From Candidatus Falkowiibacteriota bacterium (lineage in GTDB: Bacteria > Patescibacteriota > Patescibacteriia > Patescibacteriales > GWE2-39-37): a stretch of 5,792 bases of DNA. Positions 1 to 5,110 of this stretch are shown here, one piece after another. The stretch's first letter is position 1. Each line of letters opens with the position of its first letter. The stretch covers positions 1 through 5,792 of the forward strand of contig JAAXVE010000057.1 of NCBI GenBank assembly GCA_013335665.1, read 5' to 3'. The notes under the pieces were generated by a model, which saw nothing but the letters and a program-made list of their open reading frames with translations, searched no databases and was not told where the DNA came from. The translations under genes and the position numbers were made by a program.

Positions 1-1446
1 TGAAGATACGTCGAACTTGACAGTACCATCAGTCTCAGCCAAAGCAACAGCGTTGCCAACCTGAGTGCCATCGACGAACAATTTGAAGTTCTGGATAGCA
101 TCATAAGAAGCGCTGCCGATCTGCTTAACAGCCAAGTACTTCAAGTTAGCGAATTTAACGCCAACAGAAATAGGAGCTGACCACAGAGCAACCTGGTTGG
201 TAGCAGCGTTAACGCTAGCACCAGCGCCAGTTGGAACGCCAGTCAAAGTGACGGTGCCCAAAGTTGCTGAATCACCAACAGCGATGCTTGAAATGTTGCC
301 ATTAGCTGGGAAAGAGCCAGAAACGGTAGCAGCGCCAGCAACTACGTCAGTAGCAGCAGCGATACCGAATCCAACAGTGTTACCAGAAATGCCAGAAACA
401 TTAGCAACAGTGTTTACATCAACCTTGACAGAGATAGTCTTGGTTGTGCCAGCAGGAACGCTGACGATACCAGCACCATCAGAGAAGGTGACGACGCCTG
501 AGCTGACAGAAGAACCATCAGTCAAACGGTTGTTGCCGTCGTAAAGGTAAACGTTGGTAAGTGTTGCATCACCAGCGATACCAAGGCGGCGGAGCTTCAA
601 AGAAGTCAATTTGACTGCGCCATCGTTAGAAGCGGTCAAGTTGAAAGAAGCGATATCAGCCAAAGACTGACCAGCAATCAAAGTGCCGGACTGTGCAGTA
701 GCTGAAGACAAAGCGATGGTCAAACCGGTGCCGCCAGTGTAGACGGTTCCGCCTGCGCCAGAAGCAGTGTCGGTGATTGCTGAAGAAGCAGAAGTGATAT
801 CAGCACCTAAAGTCGGCAAAGCGACAGTGGTAGTGATAACATCGCTGAACTTCAAGCGGTTAGCGTTGAAAGCTGATTCTGAAGCAACCTTGCTTGCAGA
901 GCCGTCAGCGTTAACATAATAGATGTCTGGTGTAGAAGCAGTCTTGATCAAGCTGCCAGTTGGGTAAGCGGTAGCAGAGACAGTCTTTGTTGCAATCTTA
1001 TAGTTAGTAAAGAAAGCATCAGCAACGTCAACAACACGCTTTGCCCAATTATCACCATAAAGGGTCTTAGCAGTAGCTTCATCAGGGATAGCAACAAGGC
1101 TGCCACCTGGTTCAACTGCGTAAACCTTAGGGTTTGTAGTGATCTTAACCAATTTGGTGCCAGGTCGGATAGTGACATTAGCGCCCAACGGATATGACTC
1201 CAATTCAGCCTGAGGAATAGTCATGACTGAAGAGAAATCGCTATACCAAGAGAAGTAAGTCTGCTCGTTAGGGAAAACGTAGCGCTTGCCATCGCCGCCC
1301 AAGTAGTAGATGGATGAAAGACCATTCATCTTGATCAAGTCGCCGGCTGAAGCAGCAGCGTTAGCCTGAGGGGCTACAGCTACGCTCATTGAAAGCACGG
1401 TTACGAAGATCACACTTAGTGCAATAGCTTTTCGTAAAGTTTGCAT
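1..1446 (-). CDS. S-layer-like secreted surface protein, N-terminal 482 residues (partial)
   Basis: The reading frame is open from the ATG at 1446 to the left edge with no stop, so the gene is incomplete at its 3' end. Residues 1 to about 31 are a Sec signal peptide (basic start, hydrophobic core 7-25, 'APQANA' before the likely cut). Three related segments follow, near residues 36-74, 98-146 and 165-205. Each opens with a 'GxLIK/KLVK' strand, then an 'IYYL/VYAV/IYYV' strand; the first reads 'SIYYLGGDGKRYVFPNEQTY'. After residue 210 come Ser/Thr/Ala/Gly-rich beta-sandwich-like stretches such as 'LKLRRLGI' and 'LTNVYLYDGNNRLTDG'. This build matches large surface-layer-type proteins I know from Patescibacteria; the function is inferred from that. 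Cysteine is absent from the visible part. Codon choice is uniform (mostly GCT for Ala, GGC/GGT for Gly), which fits high expression. No clear Shine-Dalgarno precedes the ATG. A long structured RNA lies directly upstream. Confidence 0.88.
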   Translation of the reverse strand, partial: MQTLRKAIALSVIFVTVLSMSVAVAPQANAAASAGDLIKMNGLSSIYYLGGDGKRYVFPNEQTYFSWYSDFSSVMTIPQAELESYPLGANVTIRPGTKLVKITTNPKVYAVEPGGSLVAIPDEATAKTLYGDNWAKRVVDVADAFFTNYKIATKTVSATAYPTGSLIKTASTPDIYYVNADGSASKVASESAFNANRLKFSDVITTTVALPTLGADITSASSAITDTASGAGGTVYTGGTGLTIALSSATAQSGTLIAGQSLADIASFNLTASNDGAVKLTSLKLRRLGIAGDATLTNVYLYDGNNRLTDGSSVSSGVVTFSDGAGIVSVPAGTTKTISVKVDVNTVANVSGISGNTVGFGIAAATDVVAGAATVSGSFPANGNISSIAVGDSATLGTVTLTGVPTGAGASVNAATNQVALWSAPISVGVKFANLKYLAVKQIGSASYDAIQNFKLFVDGTQVGNAVALAETDGTVKFDVSS

Positions 1447-1511
1447 AGGTTTCTTAAAGTTTCGCCAATTAGGGCGTTTTTGGTCTCTGGAATCATCTTT
1501 TCCGAAAACTG

Positions 1512-1911
1512 TGTCAAATCAACCGGAATCCCGCTCCCCCACATCTCTGCGTAAGAAATGCAGGAGGTAAATCGCATGGGAGATTTCACCTTCCCCTATC
1601 CTTGCTCGCGCAAAGACGTGGGGGTTATCCGAGTGGATTTCTAGCCGGGTGTAGAGTCCGTCTAGAACTTAAGTAATCCAACCGAATTAGCTTGTTGATT
1701 TACCCGCAGCCTGCCCGAAAGCAGATCGGATGAATAAAGCCAGAAACGAATGTAATTTATAAGATCAGACCTCCGCTTGCGCGGATCGACCTTTGGCGGT
1801 CTGTCCGCCCGTACCATCATCCAAAAGAATAATCATACGGGACCTGCCCTAATCACTGTTAATGATGAGGGCATTGAACTGGATTCCAGCTGTGCAGCTG
1901 AACTGCAGGTC
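1512..1911 (-). ncRNA. Candidate large structured RNA, possible 5' leader of the S-layer gene
   Basis: This fills the gap upstream of the S-layer gene. Helices seen by eye on the minus strand are: 1905-1911/1841-1847 (7 bp) closing a branched domain; 1808-1813/1836-1841 capped by 1816-1822/1827-1833 with a UUUU loop; 1798-1803/1766-1771 stacked on 1781-1785/1772-1776 with GNRA loop GCAA; 1720-1724/1711-1715 with a UUCG loop; 1675-1680/1634-1639 plus 1662-1666/1640-1644; 1614-1624/1536-1546 (11 bp) enclosing 1610-1613/1602-1605 with GNRA loop GCGA and 1582-1594/1563-1573; and a long-range 8 bp pairing 1694-1701/1516-1523. Several G-U pairs work only on the minus strand, where the plus strand would have A-C. 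I looked for RNase P, tmRNA, SRP, 6S, T-box and common riboswitch motifs and recognised none. Ends are approximate. It could be a cis leader or an independent RNA. Confidence 0.5.
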
Positions 1912-1922
1912 AATCTTTGTTT

Positions 1923-1997
1923 AAGCCTAAAGGCTAAAGACTAAAATTTAAAACCGCGGAATATCGTCTTATTTTTTAGTCTTTAAGCTTTAGACTT
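1923..1997. repeat. AT-rich imperfect inverted repeat, 24 bp arms
   Basis: Arms 1923-1946 and 1974-1997 are reverse complements at 21 of 24 positions. The inner 12 bp are perfect (1935-1946 with 1974-1985) and the spacer is 27 bp. Two of the three mismatches become G-U pairs in minus-strand RNA. The arms are built from repeats of a CTTTAG/CTAAAG unit. It sits between the DUF5667-type gene and the structured RNA, so it may end transcription of the sigma operon, but no T-run follows the second arm. It may instead be a genome-wide repeat. Confidence 0.5.
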
Positions 1998-2004
1998 TAG
2001 CCTT

Positions 2005-2030
2005 GCAAATAAGGCATCAATCTTATTTGC
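2005..2030. repeat. 9 bp perfect hairpin over the stop codon
   Basis: GCAAATAAG (2005-2013) and CTTATTTGC (2022-2030) are perfect reverse complements around an 8-base loop. The structure covers the TAA stop (2025-2023) of the minus-strand gene. There is no T-run, so it is at best a weak 3'-end stabiliser or part of a compound terminator with the repeat at 1923-1997. Confidence 0.4.
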
Positions 2031-2802
2031 TTGTACTCGTCGCCTTTTCCTCTGTCTTTACCGTGCTCGTTGCTTTGGTGTCCGCCGGGACGTCGGCCGA
2101 CTTGGTGGCAGCCTCAATCTTTGTTAATGCACCTTGTATATCGTTCTTCTCAATCAGCTGTTGCGCTTCGGCAATCTGCATACTGACGTTGTCTTTGCCC
2201 AGATTGGCGCCAGTCACCGTAACTTTGTCATCACCTACTGCAAGAGTCTTTGGTGACGGTTTGGAAGCAGCCGGTTTAACAGGAGCTGCTGCCGGCTGAC
2301 TTTGAGCCAGCTTGGTTAAGCGCGATTTGGCCTGATCAATCTGATTCGTGAAACTGGAATTAAGATCAGCGATCGCCTGGTCCTTCTGTTGGACTGGTTC
2401 TGCTGAAACGCGACTCATCTCTTCAACTCGATTGCTGGCAAACTCCAGGTTGAGCTTTGCCTTGTCGACTTCGTTAAAAGTCAAAGCCATCTGAGTCTTT
2501 TCTCCTACCATCTTGGCAACATAGAGCGAATCACCAGGCTTAGTCTGGCGCGAAGCGCGCAACGAAGCATATGATCCTGTCACGACTGCCAAAACAATTA
2601 ATGTGAATACAGCAACCGGCTTGGAGGAAAGACCTGACAACCAGCTCGGCATGAGATTGTCGATCACCTCAAAAACGCCAACCTTTTCCGCCTGGGCGCC
2701 AGCATTAATCTGCATACGCAAAATCTCCCGGGTGCGTTCTTTCCACTCGGTTGATGGTACAATGTCGTTCAAGCCATTCAATTTTGCGACAACTGTTTTC
2801 AT
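2023..2802 (-). CDS. DUF5667-type single-pass membrane protein, probable anti-sigma factor
   Basis: This 259-residue protein has a cytoplasmic N-terminal part (1-60, including 'WKERTREILRMQI'), one transmembrane helix at about 62-82, and an outer domain. The outer domain opens with 'KPGDSLYVAKMVGEKTQMAL' (88-107) followed by a long helical stretch to about 168; this is the pattern of DUF5667. A Pro/Ala-rich linker (169-185) leads to a second helical segment (about 205-235, 'AEAQQLIEKNDIQGALTKIE') and a Thr/Ser/Lys tail. The gene starts 64 bp after the sigma-factor stop on the same strand with no clear promoter between, so they should be co-transcribed. DUF5667 proteins commonly sit beside ECF sigma genes. 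I infer that the N-terminal part holds the sigma factor at the membrane; no zinc-binding HxxxCxxC motif is present (the protein has no Cys). Shine-Dalgarno is weak. Confidence 0.82.
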   Translation of the reverse strand: MKTVVAKLNGLNDIVPSTEWKERTREILRMQINAGAQAEKVGVFEVIDNLMPSWLSGLSSKPVAVFTLIVLAVVTGSYASLRASRQTKPGDSLYVAKMVGEKTQMALTFNEVDKAKLNLEFASNRVEEMSRVSAEPVQQKDQAIADLNSSFTNQIDQAKSRLTKLAQSQPAAAPVKPAASKPSPKTLAVGDDKVTVTGANLGKDNVSMQIAEAQQLIEKNDIQGALTKIEAATKSADVPADTKATSTVKTEEKATSTSK

Positions 2803-2866
2803 TTATATATATGTCTTTGCAATTATGGGCCGCTCAATCAACAATCGGCGACCGCACTGCAGAGAC

Positions 2867-3430
2867 TTAATCTTTTTCTTCTTTCATCAGTTCCTTCAGA
2901 GCAGACGTTGCTCTAAAGATCAAAACGCGGACGTTGCCCTTAGACTTTTCTAAAATTTCGGCAATTTCGGCAATAGACAACTCATTAACGAAACGCATGA
3001 TCAAAACCTCTCTGTACTCATCTTTAAGCTCTTTCATGCGCTTGTGCAAGATTTCTACATCCGCTTTCAAGGCAAAGGCTTCACTCGGGTCTTGCTTCAA
3101 GTCTACCAATGTCTGACTCTCTTCCTCGTCTATGGAAACCATTTCTGTTTTATTTGACTGGCGATAATGATCTATAACCACGTTGCGGGCAATGCGGTAG
3201 AGCAAAGCAGGCAAGGTTTTCTCGTCAACCGTCTCCTGTTGGCCGATATACTGCCAAGTCTTCAAGAAAGTGGCCGAGGTCAGATCTTCAGCTTCTGCAG
3301 CATCACCAACCTTGAAAAAAATAAATCGATATATCTTATCAACATATCTATCATAGGCTTCTAGGAAGGCTGCCTGATCCTGACTTTTGAGTTTGGCAAA
3401 TAGTATCTTATCTTGAAAAAAACCTTTCAT
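2867..3430 (-). CDS. ECF-like RNA polymerase sigma-70 family factor
   Basis: This 187-residue protein has the two-domain ECF layout. Region 2 covers about residues 24-91 ('YDRYVDKIYRFIFFKVGDAA', 'AEDLTSATFLKTW', 'LLYRIARNVVIDHYR') and would bind core polymerase and the -10 element. Region 4 covers about 127-182 ('LKDEYREVLIMRFVNELSIA', then the recognition helix 'SKGNVRVLIFRATSALKELM') and would read the -35. An acidic linker (about 94-120) joins them, and there is no region 1.1 or 3. Length is normal for the family. The ATG at 3430 is chosen because the ECF-type promoter ends only 7 bp upstream, leaving no room for an earlier start. No Shine-Dalgarno is visible. It is the first gene of an operon with the DUF5667-type membrane protein, its likely antagonist. 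Targets are unknown; the neighbouring envelope genes are plausible, but I found no second copy of the promoter motif beside them. Confidence 0.93.
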   Translation of the reverse strand: MKGFFQDKILFAKLKSQDQAAFLEAYDRYVDKIYRFIFFKVGDAAEAEDLTSATFLKTWQYIGQQETVDEKTLPALLYRIARNVVIDHYRQSNKTEMVSIDEEESQTLVDLKQDPSEAFALKADVEILHKRMKELKDEYREVLIMRFVNELSIAEIAEILEKSKGNVRVLIFRATSALKELMKEEKD

Positions 3431-3437
3431 TTAAATA

Positions 3438-3463
3438 TACGATTATTCAGACCGTTTGTTACA
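3438..3463 (-). promoter_or_regulatory. ECF-type autoregulatory promoter of the sigma gene, leaderless
   Basis: On the minus strand TGTAAC (3463-3458) is followed after exactly 16 bases by CGTA (3441-3438). This closely resembles the known Bacillus ECF promoters (SigW TGAAAC-N16-CGTA, SigX TGTAAC-N17-CGAC). Only 7 bases separate CGTA from the sigma ATG (3430), so transcription would begin at or next to the start codon. That agrees with the lack of a ribosome binding site. Autoregulation is inferred. Confidence 0.6.
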
Positions 3464-3489
3464 CTATAGATAAATATTTAATTTATTTA

Positions 3490-3618
3490 TGCTAAAATTA
3501 AGCAAAAAATATTTTTACCGCGACAAATTTAACACAAACAACGATGAAATTCGGCCTTAAAACAGCCAAGTTTCATGGATTTTATATTTTCTTGCGGGAT
3601 TCCGTCCAAGCAAGAGAA
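3490..3618 (+). promoter_or_regulatory. Possible plus-strand extended -10 and two adjacent hairpins
   Basis: TGCTAAAAT at 3490-3498 fits an extended -10 on the plus strand, divergent from the sigma promoter; no -35 is visible. About 45 bases further on, 3544-3551 pairs with 3569-3576 (ATGAAATT with AGTTTCAT, one U-G pair that works only as plus-strand RNA), continued by GGC/GCC. A second hairpin follows: 3590-3595 with 3610-3615 (TCTTGC/GCAAGA), with inner GGA/TCC. This may be a small RNA or leader. No terminator is seen and the match could be chance. Confidence 0.25.
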
Positions 3619-3857
3619 ATTAACATGCAAATCGCAACCCACCTGCCATTTATTAATGTAGAAACATTAACACAAACACAGAAAAAAAACAACAATATAA
3701 ACCCAATTCTTTGTTATAGTACGTATGCGGCAGGCAAATGATTCATTTTATTGTTTATGTCAATCAGGCAGATCTCTTTTCTAACTAAATGTCGATAAAG
3801 CTATTAATATGTAATTTTGACTTTACAGCCCAGCTGTGCCAAGATATGAAAAAAATT
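3619..3857. other. Intergenic stretch with no convincing gene
   Basis: This is part of the gap between the divergent sigma and HTH genes. It is AT-rich. The only signal is TGTTATAGT at 3712-3720, a possible plus-strand extended -10 without a -35. The open frames across it have no ribosome binding site and no recognisable protein. Confidence 0.5.
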
Positions 3858-3910
3858 TGTCCAAGAAAACATGGACATTTGTTGACAAAATTAGTTAAAA
3901 ATGTTGTAAA
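3858..3910 (+). promoter_or_regulatory. Promoter of the HTH gene with two overlapping dyads
   Basis: TTGACA (3882-3887) is a perfect -35; 17 bases later TGTAAA (3905-3910) matches the -10 consensus at 4 of 6. A dyad TGTCCA/TGGACA (3858-3863, 3872-3877) lies just upstream. A second, TTTGT-TG-ACAAA (3878-3889), covers the -35 itself, where a repressor would block polymerase. Both share the TTTGT/ACAAA half-site seen in the large palindrome at 3945-3980. Confidence 0.45.
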
Positions 3911-3941
3911 TAGCAATATTATTAGCAATTTTCCAGCAAAA

Positions 3942-3980
3942 TATAATACTTTTGTCTACATATTTGTAGACAAAAGTATT
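3942..3980 (+). promoter_or_regulatory. Perfect 16+16 bp palindrome (operator candidate) overlapping a TATAAT
   Basis: Arms 3945-3960 and 3965-3980 are perfect reverse complements around TATT. The left arm overlaps a consensus TATAAT at 3942-3947, so the palindrome would cover the start of any transcript made from that -10. It ends 6 bases before the HTH start codon at 3987. Autoregulation by the HTH protein is the simplest reading. As RNA the same sequence would be a stable hairpin directly before the start codon, so control of translation is also possible. Confidence 0.6.
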
Positions 3981-3986
3981 AAGATT

Positions 3987-4253
3987 ATGTGCCCAGCCAT
4001 TAAAGACCTAACTCCAATTCCCCTTTGGCTCTCTGTCTCGGAAGCTTCAAAAATAGGGGGTGTAACCAGCAAGACGATAAGAAGGGGCATACAGTCCAAG
4101 TCATTGCGCTTTCGACTCGTTAAGAATCGTTACCAAATAGAAACTTCATCACTCATATCCTTCTTATATTCCAGTATCAAATCCAAGCATAAATTTGAAC
4201 AATACGGACTAGGACAGTACGTAAAGGAATGGAATTTTGATATTGAAAAATAA
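3987..4253 (+). CDS. Small helix-turn-helix DNA-binding protein (MerR/excisionase-like)
   Basis: This 88-residue protein starts 'MCPAIKDLTPIPLWLSVSEA'. The stretch 'LSVSEASKIGGVTSKTIRRG' (about 15-34) is a winged-HTH of the HTH_17/excisionase type: 'SVSEASKIGG' is the first helix and turn, and 'TSKTIRRGI' the recognition helix. It is followed by wing-like strands ('LRFRLVKNRYQIE') and the tail 'FEQYGLGQYVKEW'. I recall similar small proteins in Patescibacteria but know no assigned function. The frame is open back to an ATG at 3789, but residues from there look non-coding and contain the promoter and palindrome, so I chose 3987. There is no good Shine-Dalgarno. It is the only plus-strand gene, transcribed toward the minus-strand pair at 4343-4921. 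It is probably a self-regulating transcription factor. Confidence 0.75.
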   Translation: MCPAIKDLTPIPLWLSVSEASKIGGVTSKTIRRGIQSKSLRFRLVKNRYQIETSSLISFLYSSIKSKHKFEQYGLGQYVKEWNFDIEK

Positions 4254-4293
4254 TCAGTCCACCCTGCCAGTTTAAACCATTTATGAACTGTTT

Positions 4294-4326
4294 AAAAAAT
4301 AGCCAAGAGCTTGACGCTCTTGGCTA
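4294..4326 (-). terminator. Strong Rho-independent terminator
   Basis: An 11 bp perfect stem (4300-4310 with 4316-4326, TAGCCAAGAGC) with a 5-base loop is followed on the minus strand by six T (4299-4294). It ends the minus-strand unit carrying the 58- and 114-residue genes, 16 bases after the 4343 stop. On the plus strand no T-run follows, so it would not serve the HTH gene. Confidence 0.9.
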
Positions 4327-4342
4327 AACCCCATAGTTGTTA

Positions 4343-4519
4343 TTATTGGACGTAAGACACTGGCTTAAAAACTGCCACTGACCGCTCGTGAAGACTTATG
4401 CCAACCGAACCTATGGCAGCAACTATTAACACGATAACTATCCCTAATAGTACGGCAATATCTTGTCTGGAATCGTCTTTAGCCTTGCCTCTAGCGTGTA
4501 CTCCTCCGTTTAATAGCAT
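4343..4519 (-). CDS. Small single-pass membrane protein, 58 residues
   Basis: Translation from the ATG at 4519 gives 58 residues and a TAA at 4345-4343. The N-terminal 20 residues are polar and charged ('GKAKDDSRQD'). They are followed by one hydrophobic helix, 'IAVLLGIVIVLIVAAIGSVG' (21-40), and a short tail ending 'FKPVSYVQ'. An in-frame TAA three codons upstream of the ATG rules out a longer start. The Shine-Dalgarno is weak (AAGAAC); GGAGGAG lies just inside the frame, but no start codon follows it at a workable distance. The strong terminator 16 bases after the stop and the co-directional gene 57 bases upstream support a real gene. I recognise no family. The positive-inside rule is not decisive because the N-terminal side has both Lys/Arg and Asp. 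Confidence 0.65.
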   Translation of the reverse strand: MLLNGGVHARGKAKDDSRQDIAVLLGIVIVLIVAAIGSVGISLHERSVAVFKPVSYVQ

Positions 4520-4529
4520 ATGTTCTTAT

Positions 4530-4557
4530 GTTTATGTTTTATAGCTTAAACATAAAC
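4530..4557. repeat. 10 bp perfect inverted repeat between two minus-strand genes
   Basis: GTTTATGTTT (4530-4539) and AAACATAAAC (4548-4557) are perfect reverse complements with an 8-base spacer. They end 10 bases before the ATG at 4519. In the mRNA this hairpin would lie just ahead of the start codon of the 58-residue gene and could limit its translation; it could also be a protein-binding dyad. Confidence 0.5.
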
Positions 4558-4576
4558 CCTAGTCATTAAAAAATCA

Positions 4577-4921
4577 TTAAACGTAAAGTTCGCTAAGTTT
4601 AGACTTTAATTCCATCTCAAGAGAAGATGACAATGCAATGGCTTTATCATAATTGCCAGAACGTGCGGCCTGTCTAGCATCGACGTAAGTCTGAAAGTCG
4701 GTTTTTGTAACCACATTATGAACCATACCTAACGAAGCGACGAGTTTGCTCCATGATTCGTAGTCATTCTTTTCAAAGGTGTCCAGGATATCTTCCTGGC
4801 TTGGCCGGTTGCTTACTGCTGAGTCAGTTTTGTTTTCAAAGCTTAGGCCATTATATAGGCCTGATGTCAAGATTAAGGTAACCATAGCGATGCTCATCGC
4901 TGCTTGTTTATACTTTTGCAT
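4577..4921 (-). CDS. Small secreted or membrane-anchored protein with NDYxxW motif
   Basis: This 114-residue protein has an N-terminal hydrophobic segment at about 8-24 ('MSIAMVTLILTSGLYNG') after a basic start, acting as a signal peptide or anchor. The outer part is helical: 'DILDTFEKNDYESWSKLVAS' (44-63), then 'TDFQTYVDARQAARSGNYDK' (74-93), ending in a charged helix. The pairing of a 'NDYxxW' helix with a later 'F..yvdA..aa..GnYdkA' helix recalls small exported proteins that occur in several Patescibacteria genomes; I know of no assigned role. ATG at 4921 is the only start downstream of the -10 and AAGGAG. It is followed by the 58-residue gene, and the two probably share a transcript. Confidence 0.75.
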   Translation of the reverse strand: MQKYKQAAMSIAMVTLILTSGLYNGLSFENKTDSAVSNRPSQEDILDTFEKNDYESWSKLVASLGMVHNVVTKTDFQTYVDARQAARSGNYDKAIALSSSLEMELKSKLSELYV

Positions 4922-4942
4922 AGTTTTTTTACTTTATTTTTA

Positions 4943-4958
4943 CTCCTTAGTTATTATA
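4943..4958 (-). promoter_or_regulatory. -10 box and AAGGAG ahead of the 114-residue gene
   Basis: A consensus TATAAT reads on the minus strand at 4958-4953, and AAGGAG at 4948-4943. No -35 is visible at 16-18 bases. The AAGGAG is 21 bases from the ATG, far for a Shine-Dalgarno, and lies about where the transcript should start, so its role is uncertain. Confidence 0.45.
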
Positions 4959-4981
4959 CAACTCTTTACATCTTTTATTAC

Positions 4982-5006
4982 GCGCATATATAAAAAATAT
5001 TTGCGC
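4982..5006. repeat. Imperfect inverted repeat GCGCATATAT / ATATTTGCGC
   Basis: Arms 4982-4991 and 4997-5006 pair at 9 of 10 positions around five A. It lies about 25 bases upstream of the -10 at 4958-4953, a position that suits an activator or repressor site. On the minus strand no T-run follows the second arm. Confidence 0.3.
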
Positions 5007-5072
5007 CAGCCAAACTTTAAACAAAATTTTCGTTTCTCTAAATTCTTAAAATGCTTTATTGCATTTATTAAG

Positions 5073-5101
5073 AAAAAACCCCCTCTCGAGATGAGAGGGG
5101 G
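5073..5101 (-). terminator. Rho-independent terminator of the PEP-CTERM gene
   Basis: A 9 bp perfect stem (5079-5087 with 5093-5101, CCCCCTCTC/GAGAGGGGG) with a 5-base loop is followed on the minus strand by six T (5078-5073). It begins 9 bases after the stop codon at 5111. Confidence 0.93.
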
Positions 5102-5110
5102 CGTAAATAC

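Noticed and set aside
197..544. 115-residue plus-strand open frame
   Set aside because: It is antisense to the S-layer-like gene. Its Ala/Val/Pro/Thr-rich sequence is the shadow of that gene's biased codons, and it has no ribosome binding site.
948..1178. 76-residue minus-strand open frame
   Set aside because: It lies in another frame within the S-layer-like gene, whose frame gives a coherent secreted protein across the same bases.
1463..1481. Plus-strand terminator-like CGCC-aattag-GGCG-TTTTT
   Set aside because: The stem is only 4 bp and no plus-strand gene lies upstream. It may just be a small hairpin in the S-layer leader.
1516..1624. tmRNA-like ends (CCCCCACA and GTGGGGG) in permuted order on the plus strand
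   Set aside because: There is no T-arm, tag reading frame or pseudoknot set. The paired G-run and C-run are better explained as the 11 bp stem of the minus-strand RNA, which has a G-U pair only on that strand.
1576..1644. 22-residue plus-strand ORF with a perfect AGGAGGT 8 bases before its ATG
   Set aside because: The AGGAGGT is one arm of a minus-strand hairpin (1563-1573 with 1582-1594) inside the structured RNA. The peptide has no recognisable character, so the ribosome site is probably coincidental.
3544..3741. 65-residue plus-strand open frame in the sigma/HTH gap
   Set aside because: No Shine-Dalgarno, no recognisable protein character, and its first bases form hairpins. It is more likely non-coding.
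3789..3986. 66-residue N-terminal extension of the HTH protein
   Set aside because: The extension contains the TTGACA promoter, the dyads and the perfect palindrome, and reads as AT-rich noise. The recognisable family sequence begins at the ATG at 3987.
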